From Planctomycetota bacterium (GTDB lineage Bacteria; Planctomycetota; UBA1135; GCA-002686595), in assembly GCA_016714045.1 (NCBI GenBank), contig JADJNY010000009.1, positions 1 through 64,000 of the forward strand: a DNA stretch of 64,000 nt, in the 5' to 3' direction. Below the pieces are notes generated by a model. The model did no database searches, had not been told where the DNA came from, and saw only the letters and a program-made list of their open reading frames with translations. Position 1 is the stretch's first letter. Every line of letters begins with the position of its first letter. Position numbers and translations under genes: made by a program. Below are positions 9,078-17,721 of this stretch, piece by piece.

Positions 9078-9102
9078 GGAACGGCGTGTCCGGCGGGGGG
9101 TC
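9078..9102 (+). promoter_or_regulatory. Possible autoregulated ECF promoter
   Basis: GGAAC (9078-9082), a 17-nt spacer, then GTC (9100-9102). This fits the common ECF -35/-10 pattern and lies 20 bp before the ECF sigma gene, as expected for autoregulation. CAGACT at 9106-9111 is an alternative -10 element for a housekeeping promoter. Short motif, so tentative. Confidence 0.35.
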
Positions 9103-9122
9103 TGGCAGACTCGGGTCCTGCG

Positions 9123-9635
9123 ATGGACGTCTCCCTTCCGACGACCCAGCTGCTCGAGGAGCTCGTGCGCCGTCACCAGCGCAGCGTGCGGAGCTACCTC
9201 CTCTATCAGGGGTGTCCGGCGCACCTCGCCGACGACCTGGTGCAGGAGACGTTCCTGTCCTTCCTCGCCGCGCGCTTCGAGCACCGCGCCGAGGCGGCGA
9301 CGGCTGCCTTCCTGCGCAAAGTCGCGCGGCATCTGTTCCTGAAGGCGATGGAGCGCGAGCGGCGCGCGCCGGCGTTGATGGACGAGGACGCGTCCGAGGT
9401 CGCGTGGGTCGCGTTCGAGGGCGAGGACGGCGGGCGCGGCTACGTGCAAGCGATGAAGGACTGCCTCGCGAAGCTGCGCGGGCGCGCGGCCGAGGTCGTC
9501 GCGCTCCGCTACGAAAAGGGCCTGCGCCGCACGGCGATCGCCGAAGCGCTCGGCGTGTCCGAGTCGGGCGTCAAGGCGCTCTTGATCCGCGCGCGCTCGC
9601 GGCTGCGCGAGTGCGTCGAACGGAGGCTCGCGTGA
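9123..9635 (+). CDS. ECF RNA polymerase sigma factor
   Basis: A 170-residue extracytoplasmic-function sigma factor. Region 2 spans about residues 8-80, with the conserved CPAHLADDLVQETFLSFLA helix and FLRKVARHLFLKAMERE. Region 4 spans about 118-168, with KLRGRAAEVVALRYEKGLRR and the helix-turn-helix TAIAEALGVSESGVKALLIR. ATG 9123 places the conserved region 8 residues in. Its stop overlaps the GTG start of the FecR-like gene (GTGA, 9632-9635), and that gene's stop overlaps the third gene, so the three are translationally coupled. Likely responds to an envelope signal through the neighbouring membrane protein. Confidence 0.9.
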   Translation: MDVSLPTTQLLEELVRRHQRSVRSYLLYQGCPAHLADDLVQETFLSFLAARFEHRAEAATAAFLRKVARHLFLKAMERERRAPALMDEDASEVAWVAFEGEDGGRGYVQAMKDCLAKLRGRAAEVVALRYEKGLRRTAIAEALGVSESGVKALLIRARSRLRECVERRLA

Positions 9636-11311
9636 GCGAAGCCGCAGGCCTCGAGGGCGCGCGCCCCGACCCGCACGACCGCATCGCGGACCACGCGCTG
9701 CGCGAAGTGCACGGGCTCCACCGCCATCCCGACCTCACGGCCCGCATCGTCGCCGCGTGGCAGCGCGGCGAGCGCGGGACGGACGTGACGGCGGTGCTCG
9801 AGGCCGCGCGTCGCCGCCTCGCCGACGAAGCTGCGCGCCGCGACGTCGAGCTCGAGGCCGAGGACGACGCTCCGCGCCGTCAGGTCCGACCGCGCGTCCT
9901 CGCGGCCGCCGCGGGGCTCGTGCTCGCGCTGGGCGCGGCGGCGGCGTGGTGGTGGTCGCACGCGACGCGTGTCGCCCCCATCGCGAGCTCCACGGACGCC
10001 CTGCGCGTCTTCCGCCCCGGCGAAGGAGCGGAGCTCGACACGCGCGAGCTCCTCGCCGGCGACGTCGTGCTCACGGGCGCGGGCGAGGTCGCCTGGCTCG
10101 ACCTCGCGAGCGGCGGGCGGCTCGTGCTCGGTCCGTGCGGCGCGCTCACGACGGCGGAGCAGGACGCCGGCGCGTGGGCGCTCGCCCGCGGACGCGTCGA
10201 GGCGCGCGACGTCCCGCGCGCGCTCGTGCTCGACGCGGGCTTCGCTCGGCTCGTGGCGTCGCCGGGGAGCGCGCTCCTGGCCGAGATCGGGGTCGACGAC
10301 GCCGAGCTCGCCTGCTCCGAGGTACACGGTCCCGCGGCGCTGCGCGAGCTCCTCGCGCGGCTCCCTCAGGCGCCGCGCACGCTGCACATCGCCGTCGAGC
10401 GCGGCGGCGTCGAGCTGGAGCACGACGGTCGGCACGAAACGCTGTCGAGCGGCGACGTGCGCGACGTCGACGGCCCCGCGAACCCGGCCCGACTCGTCAC
10501 CGACGAGGGCAAAGCGGAGCTGCTCGCGCACCTCGATGCCTTGCGCCGCGGTCCGCGTCTCGAAGCCGCTTGGTGGACCACGTTCGCGCAGCGCGAGCGC
10601 GAGCTCGTCACGACCCTCGCGAAGCACCTCGAGAAGAGCCCGCAGTACTGGCCCCTCGCGCGCGCCGAGATCGTGCGCCGCGTGCGCGACGGCGAAGCCA
10701 GCTCCGAGTTCGCGCGGCGCGCGGTCGACGTCGCGCTGCTCGCGCCCGAGCGCGAAGGCGTGCCGCTCGTCCGCGCGCTCTGGCTGGCGGACCCGGGCGC
10801 GTTCCGCGAGCCCCAGATCGTGACGCTCGCCGAGCGCGGGCTGTTCGAGTTCGAGCGTGAAGCGCTCGCGATGGTCGAGCTCCACGAGCCCGGCGCAGGC
10901 CCCGCGCCGCTGTGGGCCGCGGTGTGGCTCGCGAACCAAGGCGACGCGCGCGCGCGCGGACTGCTCGCCCGCGCGCTCGAGGCGCCGGAGAAGAAGGCGA
11001 TGACGCCCTACGACTTCGACGCGCTCGCGCTCGCGGCGTTCACGCTCGATCGCGCGGGCGACGGGCGCGCGTGGCTCCGCGGACAGGACCTGCTCCAGCC
11101 GGAGATCGAACGCGCGCTGGCGAACGGGATGGGCCCGTCGGCCGTCGCGATGGCGCTCGAGCTCCGCTTCCTGAACGAGGGACGGCGCAAGGGCGAGCTC
11201 GTGACGCCCACGCGGCTCCTGTACGAGCTCGGGCCGTACATCGAAGCACACCGCGCCGAGATCGCGGACGACGAAGCGCTGTCGAGGCTCCTGGACGAGC
11301 TGCGGCGATGA
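9632..11311 (+). CDS. FecR-like transmembrane protein, candidate anti-sigma/signal protein
   Basis: A 559-residue protein with GTG start 9632 inside the sigma stop. About 87 charged cytosolic residues precede one transmembrane helix (residues 88-109, LAAAAGLVLALGAAAAWWW). The outer part begins with a FecR-like beta segment: GDVVLTGAGEVAWLDLASGGRLVLGP, ALARGRVEARD, and FARLVASPGSALLAEI. The C-terminal ~280 residues are alpha-helical and HEAT/TPR-like. Position and topology fit an anti-sigma or signal-transducing partner of the preceding ECF factor. The cytosolic part has no obvious zinc-finger (HxxxCxxC) anti-sigma motif. Confidence 0.7.
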   Translation: MSEAAGLEGARPDPHDRIADHALREVHGLHRHPDLTARIVAAWQRGERGTDVTAVLEAARRRLADEAARRDVELEAEDDAPRRQVRPRVLAAAAGLVLALGAAAAWWWSHATRVAPIASSTDALRVFRPGEGAELDTRELLAGDVVLTGAGEVAWLDLASGGRLVLGPCGALTTAEQDAGAWALARGRVEARDVPRALVLDAGFARLVASPGSALLAEIGVDDAELACSEVHGPAALRELLARLPQAPRTLHIAVERGGVELEHDGRHETLSSGDVRDVDGPANPARLVTDEGKAELLAHLDALRRGPRLEAAWWTTFAQRERELVTTLAKHLEKSPQYWPLARAEIVRRVRDGEASSEFARRAVDVALLAPEREGVPLVRALWLADPGAFREPQIVTLAERGLFEFEREALAMVELHEPGAGPAPLWAAVWLANQGDARARGLLARALEAPEKKAMTPYDFDALALAAFTLDRAGDGRAWLRGQDLLQPEIERALANGMGPSAVAMALELRFLNEGRRKGELVTPTRLLYELGPYIEAHRAEIADDEALSRLLDELRR

Positions 11312-13097
11312 AGCGCTCCGCACGAGTTGGCCTCGCGGCGATCGCCGCGGTGTTCCTCGCCGCGAGAGCGCGCGCAGCTGGCGACGTCGCGGCGACGAGC
11401 GATGCGCCTACGAGCGTGGCGGCGGCGAGCGATGCGCCGACGAGCGATGCGGCAGCGGGCGATGCGGCAGCGAGCGATGCGCCGACGAGCGATGCGGAGG
11501 CGAACGACGCGCCGACGAGCGACGCGGGGGCGGGCCGCGAACCGGCGCCGATCGACCTGGCGGCGCCGCCGGACGCGCACGACGAGCCGCAGACCGATCG
11601 AACGGAATCGATCGAGCGGGCCTCGAAGGCCGAAGCCGCGGCGCGCGCGCGCGCCGCATCCGAAGCCCGTGCACGCGAACGCATCGCGCGGGCTGGCGCC
11701 GACCTGGAGCGCCTCGCCGAGCTCGCGCGCGCGTGGAGCTCCGCGGGCGACGAGCGCGCGGCCGTCGAGGCGTGGACGCGCGTGCTCGCGCTCGCACCCG
11801 ACGACGCGGCGGCGCACGCGGGCCTGCGTCACTTGCGCTACGGCGACCGCTGGTTCGCGACGCGCGTGGAGCTGCAGCGTTTCCAGCGCGCGGAGGACGA
11901 GACGATGCTGCGCGAACGGGGGCTCGTGCGCTGGCGCGCGCGGTGGGTGCTCCCCCACGAGCGCGACTGGCTCGCCGCGGGCTGCGAGCAGGAGCCGGAC
12001 GGCCGCTGGACGGCGCCGTACACCCGCGAGCGTCGCGCACGCGAGCGCGAGCTCGCATCGAAGGGCTGGACGCGACAGGACCTCGAGTGGATCCCGCCGA
12101 ACGAGCGCACGCTCGCGGAGCGCGGCCTGTGGAAGTGCGGGGACACGTGGCTCGACGCCGCAGAGGCCGACGCGTGGCACGCGCGGCTCGAGCATCCCTG
12201 GCGTGTTTCCGGCGAGCACTTCGTCCTCGCCGCGACGAACGCGCGCGCGGAGCTCGACCTCCTCGTGCGTGCCGCGGACTCGACCTGGGACGAACTCGTG
12301 CGGATCTTCGGCGTCGCGCCGGGCGCCGAGCCGTGCTCGCTCGATCTCCTCGGACCGAAGGAGGACCGCCCCATCGTGCTCTGCCTGCGCTCGCTCGCGC
12401 AGTACAACGAGTTCGCGGGCGGCGATCCGACGTCGGGGCGTCCGCTGCCCGAACTCGAGGGCTTCTCCTCGTTGCACTACGCGTTCTTCGCGGAGGCGTG
12501 GTTCGACTTCACGCAGGAGCCGCCGCTGCACCGAGGCGCCGGCGTCGCGTTCTCCGAGCCGACCGATCCGGTGCTGGCGCCGTACGGGACGTTCTCCGTG
12601 CGTCACGCCGCGGCGCAGTCGTTCGTCGAGGCGATCGATCCGTCGTGGCGCGCGCTCTCGTCGGTGCCCACGCAGGGGCTCGTCGCCAACGCGTTCTGGA
12701 GCGAGAAGCGGATCCCGCGCTGGCTGCGCTACGGCGCCGCGAGCTACGTCGAGCGCTTCTTCGTCGATCGCGCCGCGCAGGCGGGCACCGACCCGCTCGC
12801 CGTGCGCGCGTGGGGGCTCACGAACCTGCGGCAGAGCGGCGGTCTGCGCTCCTTCTCGGACGTCTTCGCGTTCGCGCTCTCGACGAGCGACATCGCGGGC
12901 TCCGTCCAACGCATGCACGAGGCGGGCGTGCTCGTCGCCTACGCCCTCGACGGCGGCGACGAACGCGTCAGCGCGGCGCTGGTCGAGTTCCAGGAGGCGC
13001 TGCGCCGGCACGCGGGGGCCGCGGAGGCCGCACGCGCGCGCTCGAACGCGCCCTGCTCGACGCCGAGGACCGCGTCCGCGCGTTCGCGGGCCTTTGA
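11308..13097 (+). CDS. Secreted TPR-containing protein (apparent frameshift near the end)
   Basis: Third gene of the sigma operon; ATG 11308 overlaps the previous stop (ATGA). A signal peptide (LAAIAAVFLAARARA) is followed by a low-complexity linker of repeated SDAPTSDA units, an Ala/Arg-rich helix, and a TPR-like repeat (SSAGDERAAVEAWTRVLALAPDDAAAHAGL). A ~400-residue C-terminal domain has FVLAATNARAELDLLVRAAD, IVLCLRSLAQYNEFAG and LHYAFFAEAWFD, a layout reminiscent of planctomycete DUF1570-like proteins. I see no HExxH motif. The reading frame changes in a CG-dinucleotide run at 13033-13041, after which ERALLDAEDRVRAFAGL and a TGA follow in the new frame. Without the shift the frame runs through clpS into the next secreted protein, which is implausible. 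Confidence 0.65.
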
Positions 13098-13150
13098 CGG
13101 AGCCGGGGTCCTGGCGACGGCGCGCGATCGCGCGCTAGGATCGTCGCGCC

Positions 13151-13459
13151 ATGGTCGAGACGCTGACGGAGACGGTGCCCGAGACGGACACGTCCTCGAA
13201 GACGGAGCTCGCGCCGCGCTGGAAGGTGATCCTCCACAACGACGAGATCACGACGTTCGAGTTCGTGACCGAGCTGCTCGTGACGCTGTTCCAGAAGAAC
13301 CGCGACGAGGCCGTCAAGCTCACCTACGAAGTGCACTACTCGGGCTCCGCCGTCGTCGAGATCACGTCGCGCGAGAAAGCGGAGCTGCGCGTGCAGCAGG
13401 TGAAGAGCGTCGCACGGCCGCGCGGCTATCCGCTGACCGCGACGACCGAGCTCGCGTAG
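13151..13459 (+). CDS. clpS: ATP-dependent Clp protease adaptor ClpS
   Basis: A 102-residue N-end-rule adaptor for ClpAP. An acidic, Thr-rich N-terminal extension of ~20 residues leads into the ClpS core: PRWKVILHNDEITTFEFV (the ligand-pocket HNDE...FV signature), TELLVTLFQKNRDEAVKLT, VHYSGSAVVEITSREKAEL, and a C-terminal strand with RGYPLTATTE. Full length for the family. TAGGAT at 13136-13141, ten bases before the ATG, may be its -10 element. clpA is not in the window. Confidence 0.95.
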   Translation: MVETLTETVPETDTSSKTELAPRWKVILHNDEITTFEFVTELLVTLFQKNRDEAVKLTYEVHYSGSAVVEITSREKAELRVQQVKSVARPRGYPLTATTELA

Positions 13460-13833
13460 CACGCGGCGCGCTCGGCCATCGAGCCGGACGACGTCGGAAG
13501 GTCTTTCCCGGTCGGCGCGCCGGCGCGCACGGAAGCGGCTTCCGGCGCGCACTCGACGCGGACGAAGGCCGCGTCGTCGACGAGCGCCTCGACCGCACGT
13601 GCATGGAACGTGGGATAGCTTTCGGTGATGGAAGCGCTCCCGACAGCCCGACGCGCGGGCGTGGGGACGTTCCGCCACGACGCGCAGGTCTCCTGATCGC
13701 GACGCTCCACCGCGGGGCTCGCAGCAGGAAGCGAGGGCGCTCCATCGATCCGCACCCGACGAGGAAGGGTTCGTTCCCGGACGCCGTGACGAACCACCCA
13801 GCACCTCCTTTCTCCTTCGTTCGAGGAATCGAC
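13460..13833. other. 374-bp intergenic region
   Basis: No coding sequence supported on either strand. It must contain the promoter of the secreted protein at 13834. A GGATAGCTTTCG patch at 13613-13624 resembles GGGTAGCTTTCG at 37294-37305, upstream of another secreted-protein gene, but I cannot assign it a role. Confidence 0.5.
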
Positions 13834-16161
13834 ATGCACGTTCGCTCTTGGAGCCGACCGCTCCTGGCGGGGCTCGCACCGCTCGCATTGATCACCGCTC
13901 CCGCGCTCGCCGGCCGACGCATCGACCACTACGTCGGTGTCGCGCCCAAGGCGGATCCCGCCTACGCCACGCTCCCGGGCGATCGCGCCTTCGTGCTGCC
14001 CGGACTCGGAGACGACTTCGTCTTCCTGACCGGCGGGCAGTTCCAGGAGCTCGCGAACGGACAAGGGCGCCTGATCGGCGTCCTCGGTCGCATCGCCGAT
14101 CCGAACAAGCGCTTCCTCGCGGACCTCACGTTCAACAACCGCGTCGATCCGGGCCAGCCGGCGTACCCGCCGCCTTCGTGCCCGACGCTCGAGCTCGCTC
14201 CGCAGGCCTACGCCGCGAACGGCGGCGTCGTCGACCCGAACGCGTGGCACTACTGGCTCAATCTCACGGGCACGTTGACGGGCCTCGGCGACTACCGCGG
14301 CGCCAAGCTGAACGTGAACGAGCGCGGTCCCGCGTTCCAATGCGGCCAAGGCGCGAACGGACGCAGCCTCCGCACCGGCGCGTCGGGCCAGCTGCGCACG
14401 ACCGTCGTGACGCAGCCGATCCTCGGCCCGGTGCTCCCCGTCAACGTCGACGGCGAGTCGCACCTCGACCTGGCGCCGAAGTTCGTGCTGAAGGCCGAGG
14501 AGGCCGTCGCCGATCCGAGCGTCGCGCAGTTCTTCTCGAGCCACGCGTTCTACCTGAGCGTGCTCGGTGACGACTGGAACTTCGTCGCGGGCGGCGAGCT
14601 CGAAGAGACGCTGGACGGCACGGGCCGCATGACGGGCGTGATCGCGCGCCTGTCGCACCCGAACCAGCGCTTCTTCGTCGACGTCGCTTTCGCGAACCGC
14701 ACGAACCCGGGCGAAGCGGGGCACGCGCCCGCGGGCAGTCCGAAGCTCGAGCTGCAGGCCTCGGCCTACGTCGCGGGCAACGGCCCGGTCGACCCGAACC
14801 ACTGGTACTACTACGAGGTGTTCGGCGGCACGCTGACGGGCCTCAACGACCTCGCTGGCGTCGAGTACGCGATGACGCGCCGCGGTCCCGCCTTCCAGGT
14901 CGGCGTCGGCGCGAACGGCAAGAACCTCGCTTGGGGCGGCTCCGGCTGGCTCGACCTCGTCCAGCTCGCCGCGCCGCAGAACACGAACTTCCCGCAGACG
15001 CTCGTCGGCGACATCAACGTCGACTTCCTGAACGAGGAGAACGAATGCGCAGCGAAGGCGGACGCGCTCGTCGGCGTCGGCCAGCTCGGCGGCCACGCGA
15101 TGTACCTGAACGGCGTCGGGGACGACTTCGTCTTCCAGCCCGGCGGCCAGTTCAACGAGTTCGCGGACGGCACCGCGACGCTGCAGGGCGTGCTCGCCCG
15201 CACGACGGATCCGTCGCAGCGCTTCCTCGTGAGCGCGACGTTCACCGGTCGCCTCGACCCCGCCGACGCCACGTATCCGCCCGCGGGCAGCCCGAAGCTC
15301 GAGCTCGTCCCGAGCGCCTACGTCAGCAACGGCGGCGCGCCGGTCGACACGAACACGTGGCACTACTACCAGACGACGAGCGGCACGCTGCTCGGACAGG
15401 CCGCGTTCCAGGGAGCCTTCGTCACGTTCGACCGCATGGGGCCCGCGTTCCAGGTCGGCCTCGGCGCGAATGGCAAGAACCTGAACTACGGCGGCTCGGG
15501 CTGGCTCAACCTCTACCTGCAGTCGCAGCCCTCGAACGGTCCGCAGCTCCCGAACGCCTTCATCGGCGACTTCAACTTCGACTTCGGCGACAACTGCCCG
15601 AACTGCGCGAACCGCGCCCGCAACGACGCGAACGCGACGTACACGGCCGGCAGCCACGCGTTCTACCTGCCTGGGATCGGCTCGAACATGATCCTCGCGC
15701 CGGGCTCCAAGTTCGAAGAGTTCGACGACGGCACGGCGCGCCTCACGGGCACGATCTACCGCGAGCGCGTCGCGAACACGCGCTTCCTCGTGGACGTGTG
15801 GTTCTCGGGTCGCGTCAGCCCCGGCGAGCTCGGCTTCGCTCCGAGCGGCAGCCCGAAGAAGGAGCTCTGGGACTGGATGTACGTCGAGAACGGTGGTGTC
15901 GTGGACACGAACACGTGGCACTACTACCTGCACACGGACGGCGTGCTCACGGGCCAGAACACGATGGCCGGCGCGGTGCTCCAGTTCACCCGCATGGGTC
16001 CGGCGTTCCAGGTCGGACTCGGCGCGAACGGCAAGAACATCGGCTTCGGCGCCTCCGGGTGGCTGAACGTGCAGACCCTCGCGCAGCCCACGAACTTCCC
16101 GAACCTGCCGAGCACGTTGATCGGCGACATCAACGTCAACCTGACCGACGGATGCCCGTGA
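13834..16161 (+). CDS. Secreted protein made of four ~180-residue repeats
   Basis: A 775-residue protein. ATG 13834 begins a signal peptide (LLAGLAPLALITAPALA). The mature part is four imperfect repeats, starting near codons for 13915, 14500, 15050 and 15620. Each has an AFYLxGxGDDFVF-type opening, GGxFxExxDGTxTLTGVIAR, a QRFLVDVxFxxRxxPG strand, GSPKLEL, VDTNTWHYY, GTLTG, RxGPAFQVGLGANGKN, GxSGWLN, and a LxGDINVDxxxxC end. The repeats are equally spaced and well conserved, which suggests a beta-rich multi-domain surface or matrix protein. I recall similar sequences in secreted proteins of other bacteria but cannot name a family. A canonical terminator follows. Confidence 0.8.
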   Translation: MHVRSWSRPLLAGLAPLALITAPALAGRRIDHYVGVAPKADPAYATLPGDRAFVLPGLGDDFVFLTGGQFQELANGQGRLIGVLGRIADPNKRFLADLTFNNRVDPGQPAYPPPSCPTLELAPQAYAANGGVVDPNAWHYWLNLTGTLTGLGDYRGAKLNVNERGPAFQCGQGANGRSLRTGASGQLRTTVVTQPILGPVLPVNVDGESHLDLAPKFVLKAEEAVADPSVAQFFSSHAFYLSVLGDDWNFVAGGELEETLDGTGRMTGVIARLSHPNQRFFVDVAFANRTNPGEAGHAPAGSPKLELQASAYVAGNGPVDPNHWYYYEVFGGTLTGLNDLAGVEYAMTRRGPAFQVGVGANGKNLAWGGSGWLDLVQLAAPQNTNFPQTLVGDINVDFLNEENECAAKADALVGVGQLGGHAMYLNGVGDDFVFQPGGQFNEFADGTATLQGVLARTTDPSQRFLVSATFTGRLDPADATYPPAGSPKLELVPSAYVSNGGAPVDTNTWHYYQTTSGTLLGQAAFQGAFVTFDRMGPAFQVGLGANGKNLNYGGSGWLNLYLQSQPSNGPQLPNAFIGDFNFDFGDNCPNCANRARNDANATYTAGSHAFYLPGIGSNMILAPGSKFEEFDDGTARLTGTIYRERVANTRFLVDVWFSGRVSPGELGFAPSGSPKKELWDWMYVENGGVVDTNTWHYYLHTDGVLTGQNTMAGAVLQFTRMGPAFQVGLGANGKNIGFGASGWLNVQTLAQPTNFPNLPSTLIGDINVNLTDGCP

Positions 16162-16201
16162 TCCCGGCGTAGGACGGACGCCGGACCTCACGGTCCCCCC
16201 G

Positions 16202-16236
16202 GGAGCCGCACTTGGAACGTGCGGCTCCTTTCTTTT
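16202..16236 (+). terminator. Rho-independent terminator
   Basis: 10-bp perfect stem (16202-16211 with 16219-16228), 7-nt loop, then TTTCTTTTCC. It lies 40 bp after the four-repeat protein gene. This is the most canonical terminator in the window. Confidence 0.85.
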
Positions 16237-16282
16237 CCGCGGCGCGCGCGAGCGACGAGCGCGCCGCTAGACTGCGCGCCGC

Positions 16283-17026
16283 ATGCTCCGCCCCCTCGCA
16301 CTTGTCGTCGTGCTCGTGTCTCTCTCCGCGTGCCGCACCGTCGGATGGGACGGGACGATCTGGCAGAAGGGCACGATGCGCGAGGTCATGCGCGACGGCC
16401 GCACGGAGGAGCGCGCGCGCGTCGTCGAGGCCGCGCGCGGGCCCGACGTCGTCGGCATCGGCGCGCTGACGGGCCTCGCGGGCGAGATCTCGATCGTCGA
16501 CGGCGCCGTGTGGATCACGCGCTCGCTCACCGGGCGCCGACTCGCCACGACGCAGGGCGCAGCGGCGGAGGAGGGCGCGACGCTGCTCGTGACCGCGAGC
16601 GTGCCGGAGTGGGTCGAGCTCCCGATCGACCGCGAGATCGACCTGGAGGACGTGCCCGCGTGGGCCGGCTTTCCGAACCGAGACTGGACCGTCGCTCCCT
16701 TCGTCGTGCGCGGACACCTGCTCGGGCTCGAGGCGCACGTGCTCAACGGCGCGTGCCCCTACCGCGAGCCGATCCCGACCGGCAAGGAGCCGGTACGGCG
16801 CAGCGCCGCGACGACGTTCGGCACGCTAGTCGGCTTCTGGGCCCGCGACGGCGCGGGCACGCTCACGCACGCGGATCAGACCGTCCACGCCCACGTGATC
16901 GTGCGCGGTGACGAGACGTGGACCGGACACGTCGACCGCGTGCGCATCGGCGCGGGCTCGATCGTGCGCGTGCCGCGCGACCGCGAGCACCTGAACCGGA
17001 CGAACTCGGTCACGCGGGCGTACTGA
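16283..17026 (+). CDS. Lipoprotein with acetolactate-decarboxylase-like domain
   Basis: A 247-residue predicted lipoprotein: hydrophobic N-terminus with lipobox LSAC (Cys 17). The rest resembles the alpha-acetolactate decarboxylase (BudA) fold. GIGALTGLAGEISIVDG (58-74) matches the GxxxGLDGExxxxDG strand. His 202, His 204 and His 216 in VHAHVIVRGDETWTGHVD align with the three zinc ligands of BudA (HxH...GGHV), with one extra residue between. BudA is normally cytosolic and works in acetoin synthesis; a lipid-anchored version with the metal triad points to a different substrate. TAGACT at 16268-16273 is a likely -10 with a very short leader. Function inferred only. Confidence 0.65.
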   Translation: MLRPLALVVVLVSLSACRTVGWDGTIWQKGTMREVMRDGRTEERARVVEAARGPDVVGIGALTGLAGEISIVDGAVWITRSLTGRRLATTQGAAAEEGATLLVTASVPEWVELPIDREIDLEDVPAWAGFPNRDWTVAPFVVRGHLLGLEAHVLNGACPYREPIPTGKEPVRRSAATTFGTLVGFWARDGAGTLTHADQTVHAHVIVRGDETWTGHVDRVRIGAGSIVRVPRDREHLNRTNSVTRAY

Positions 17027-17164
17027 GCGCGCCGAGCCCGCGACACGCGGGCGGCGAGGCCGTGGCAAGGCGCGCGCTCCTCCGCTACCCGCGAGCGCGC
17101 CCTACGGCCTTCGACCCGGTGCTCCTGGCTGCGCGCCGGACGATCGTGGTCGGGGAGGCGCGTC

Positions 17165-17611
17165 ATGAAGCTCCGCTGGCATTCCTTCGTCCTCGGCACG
17201 GTCCTCGCCGCCCTCGTGATCCAGCTCGTGCCCTACGGACGAAACCACGCGAACCCGCCGATCGTCACGGAGCCCCTGTGGGACGCGCCGCGCACGCGCG
17301 AGCTCGCGCGCGAGGCGTGCTTCGACTGCCACAGCAACGAGACGCGCTGGCCGTGGTACGCGTCCATCGCTCCCTTCTCGTGGAAGGTGCAGCGCGACGT
17401 CGAGCGCGGACGCGCCGTGCTCAACTTCTCCGAGTGGCACCGTCCGAACACGAGCTCCGGCAAGGCGATCGACGATGTCCAAGGCAACGCGATGCCGCCG
17501 CGCTCCTATCGCGACCTGCACGAGACCTCGGGCCTCGACGCGGAAGAAAAGCGAGCGCTGTCGGAGGGCCTCGAGCGCACGCTCATGCGCCCGGATGACT
17601 CGCGCGGGTGA
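17165..17611 (+). CDS. Haem-binding domain protein (single c-type haem)
   Basis: A 148-residue protein of the haem-binding domain family (Haem_bd). ATG 17165 follows GGGGAGG with good spacing. An N-terminal membrane anchor or signal (FVLGTVLAALVIQLVPYG) is followed by the haem motif C52-F-D-C55-H56, then SNETRWPWYASIAPFSW and DVERGRAVLNFSEW, the family signature. The C-terminal helix is charged. Probably a membrane-anchored, periplasm-facing monohaem protein in electron transfer or redox sensing. No cytochrome maturation genes are in the window. Confidence 0.9.
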   Translation: MKLRWHSFVLGTVLAALVIQLVPYGRNHANPPIVTEPLWDAPRTRELAREACFDCHSNETRWPWYASIAPFSWKVQRDVERGRAVLNFSEWHRPNTSSGKAIDDVQGNAMPPRSYRDLHETSGLDAEEKRALSEGLERTLMRPDDSRG

Positions 17612-17721
17612 CCGAAGGTCGCGACGTCGGCGGCTCGACCGGCGTGAGGATCGCACGCGCACCGACGGTTCGCGCTCGACGGAGGGGCAGCGCTCGCGCT
17701 CTCGTCCGCGCGCTCCCGCGG

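Larger units (their letters stand above)
8736..9122. other. 387-bp intergenic region
   Basis: Holds the perfect hairpin at 8834-8881 and a possible ECF-type promoter at 9078-9102 for the sigma-factor gene. I see no convincing coding sequence on either strand. Confidence 0.6.

Noticed and set aside
13605..13627. ECF-type promoter (GGAAC) before the four-repeat protein
   Set aside because: No GTC-like -10 element at 16-17 bp and the start codon is over 200 bp away.
13098..13833. Long plus-strand frame joining the secreted TPR protein, clpS region and the four-repeat protein
   Set aside because: The stretch between has no protein character and passes through clpS out of frame. It exists only because a frameshift hides the true stop at 13095-13097.
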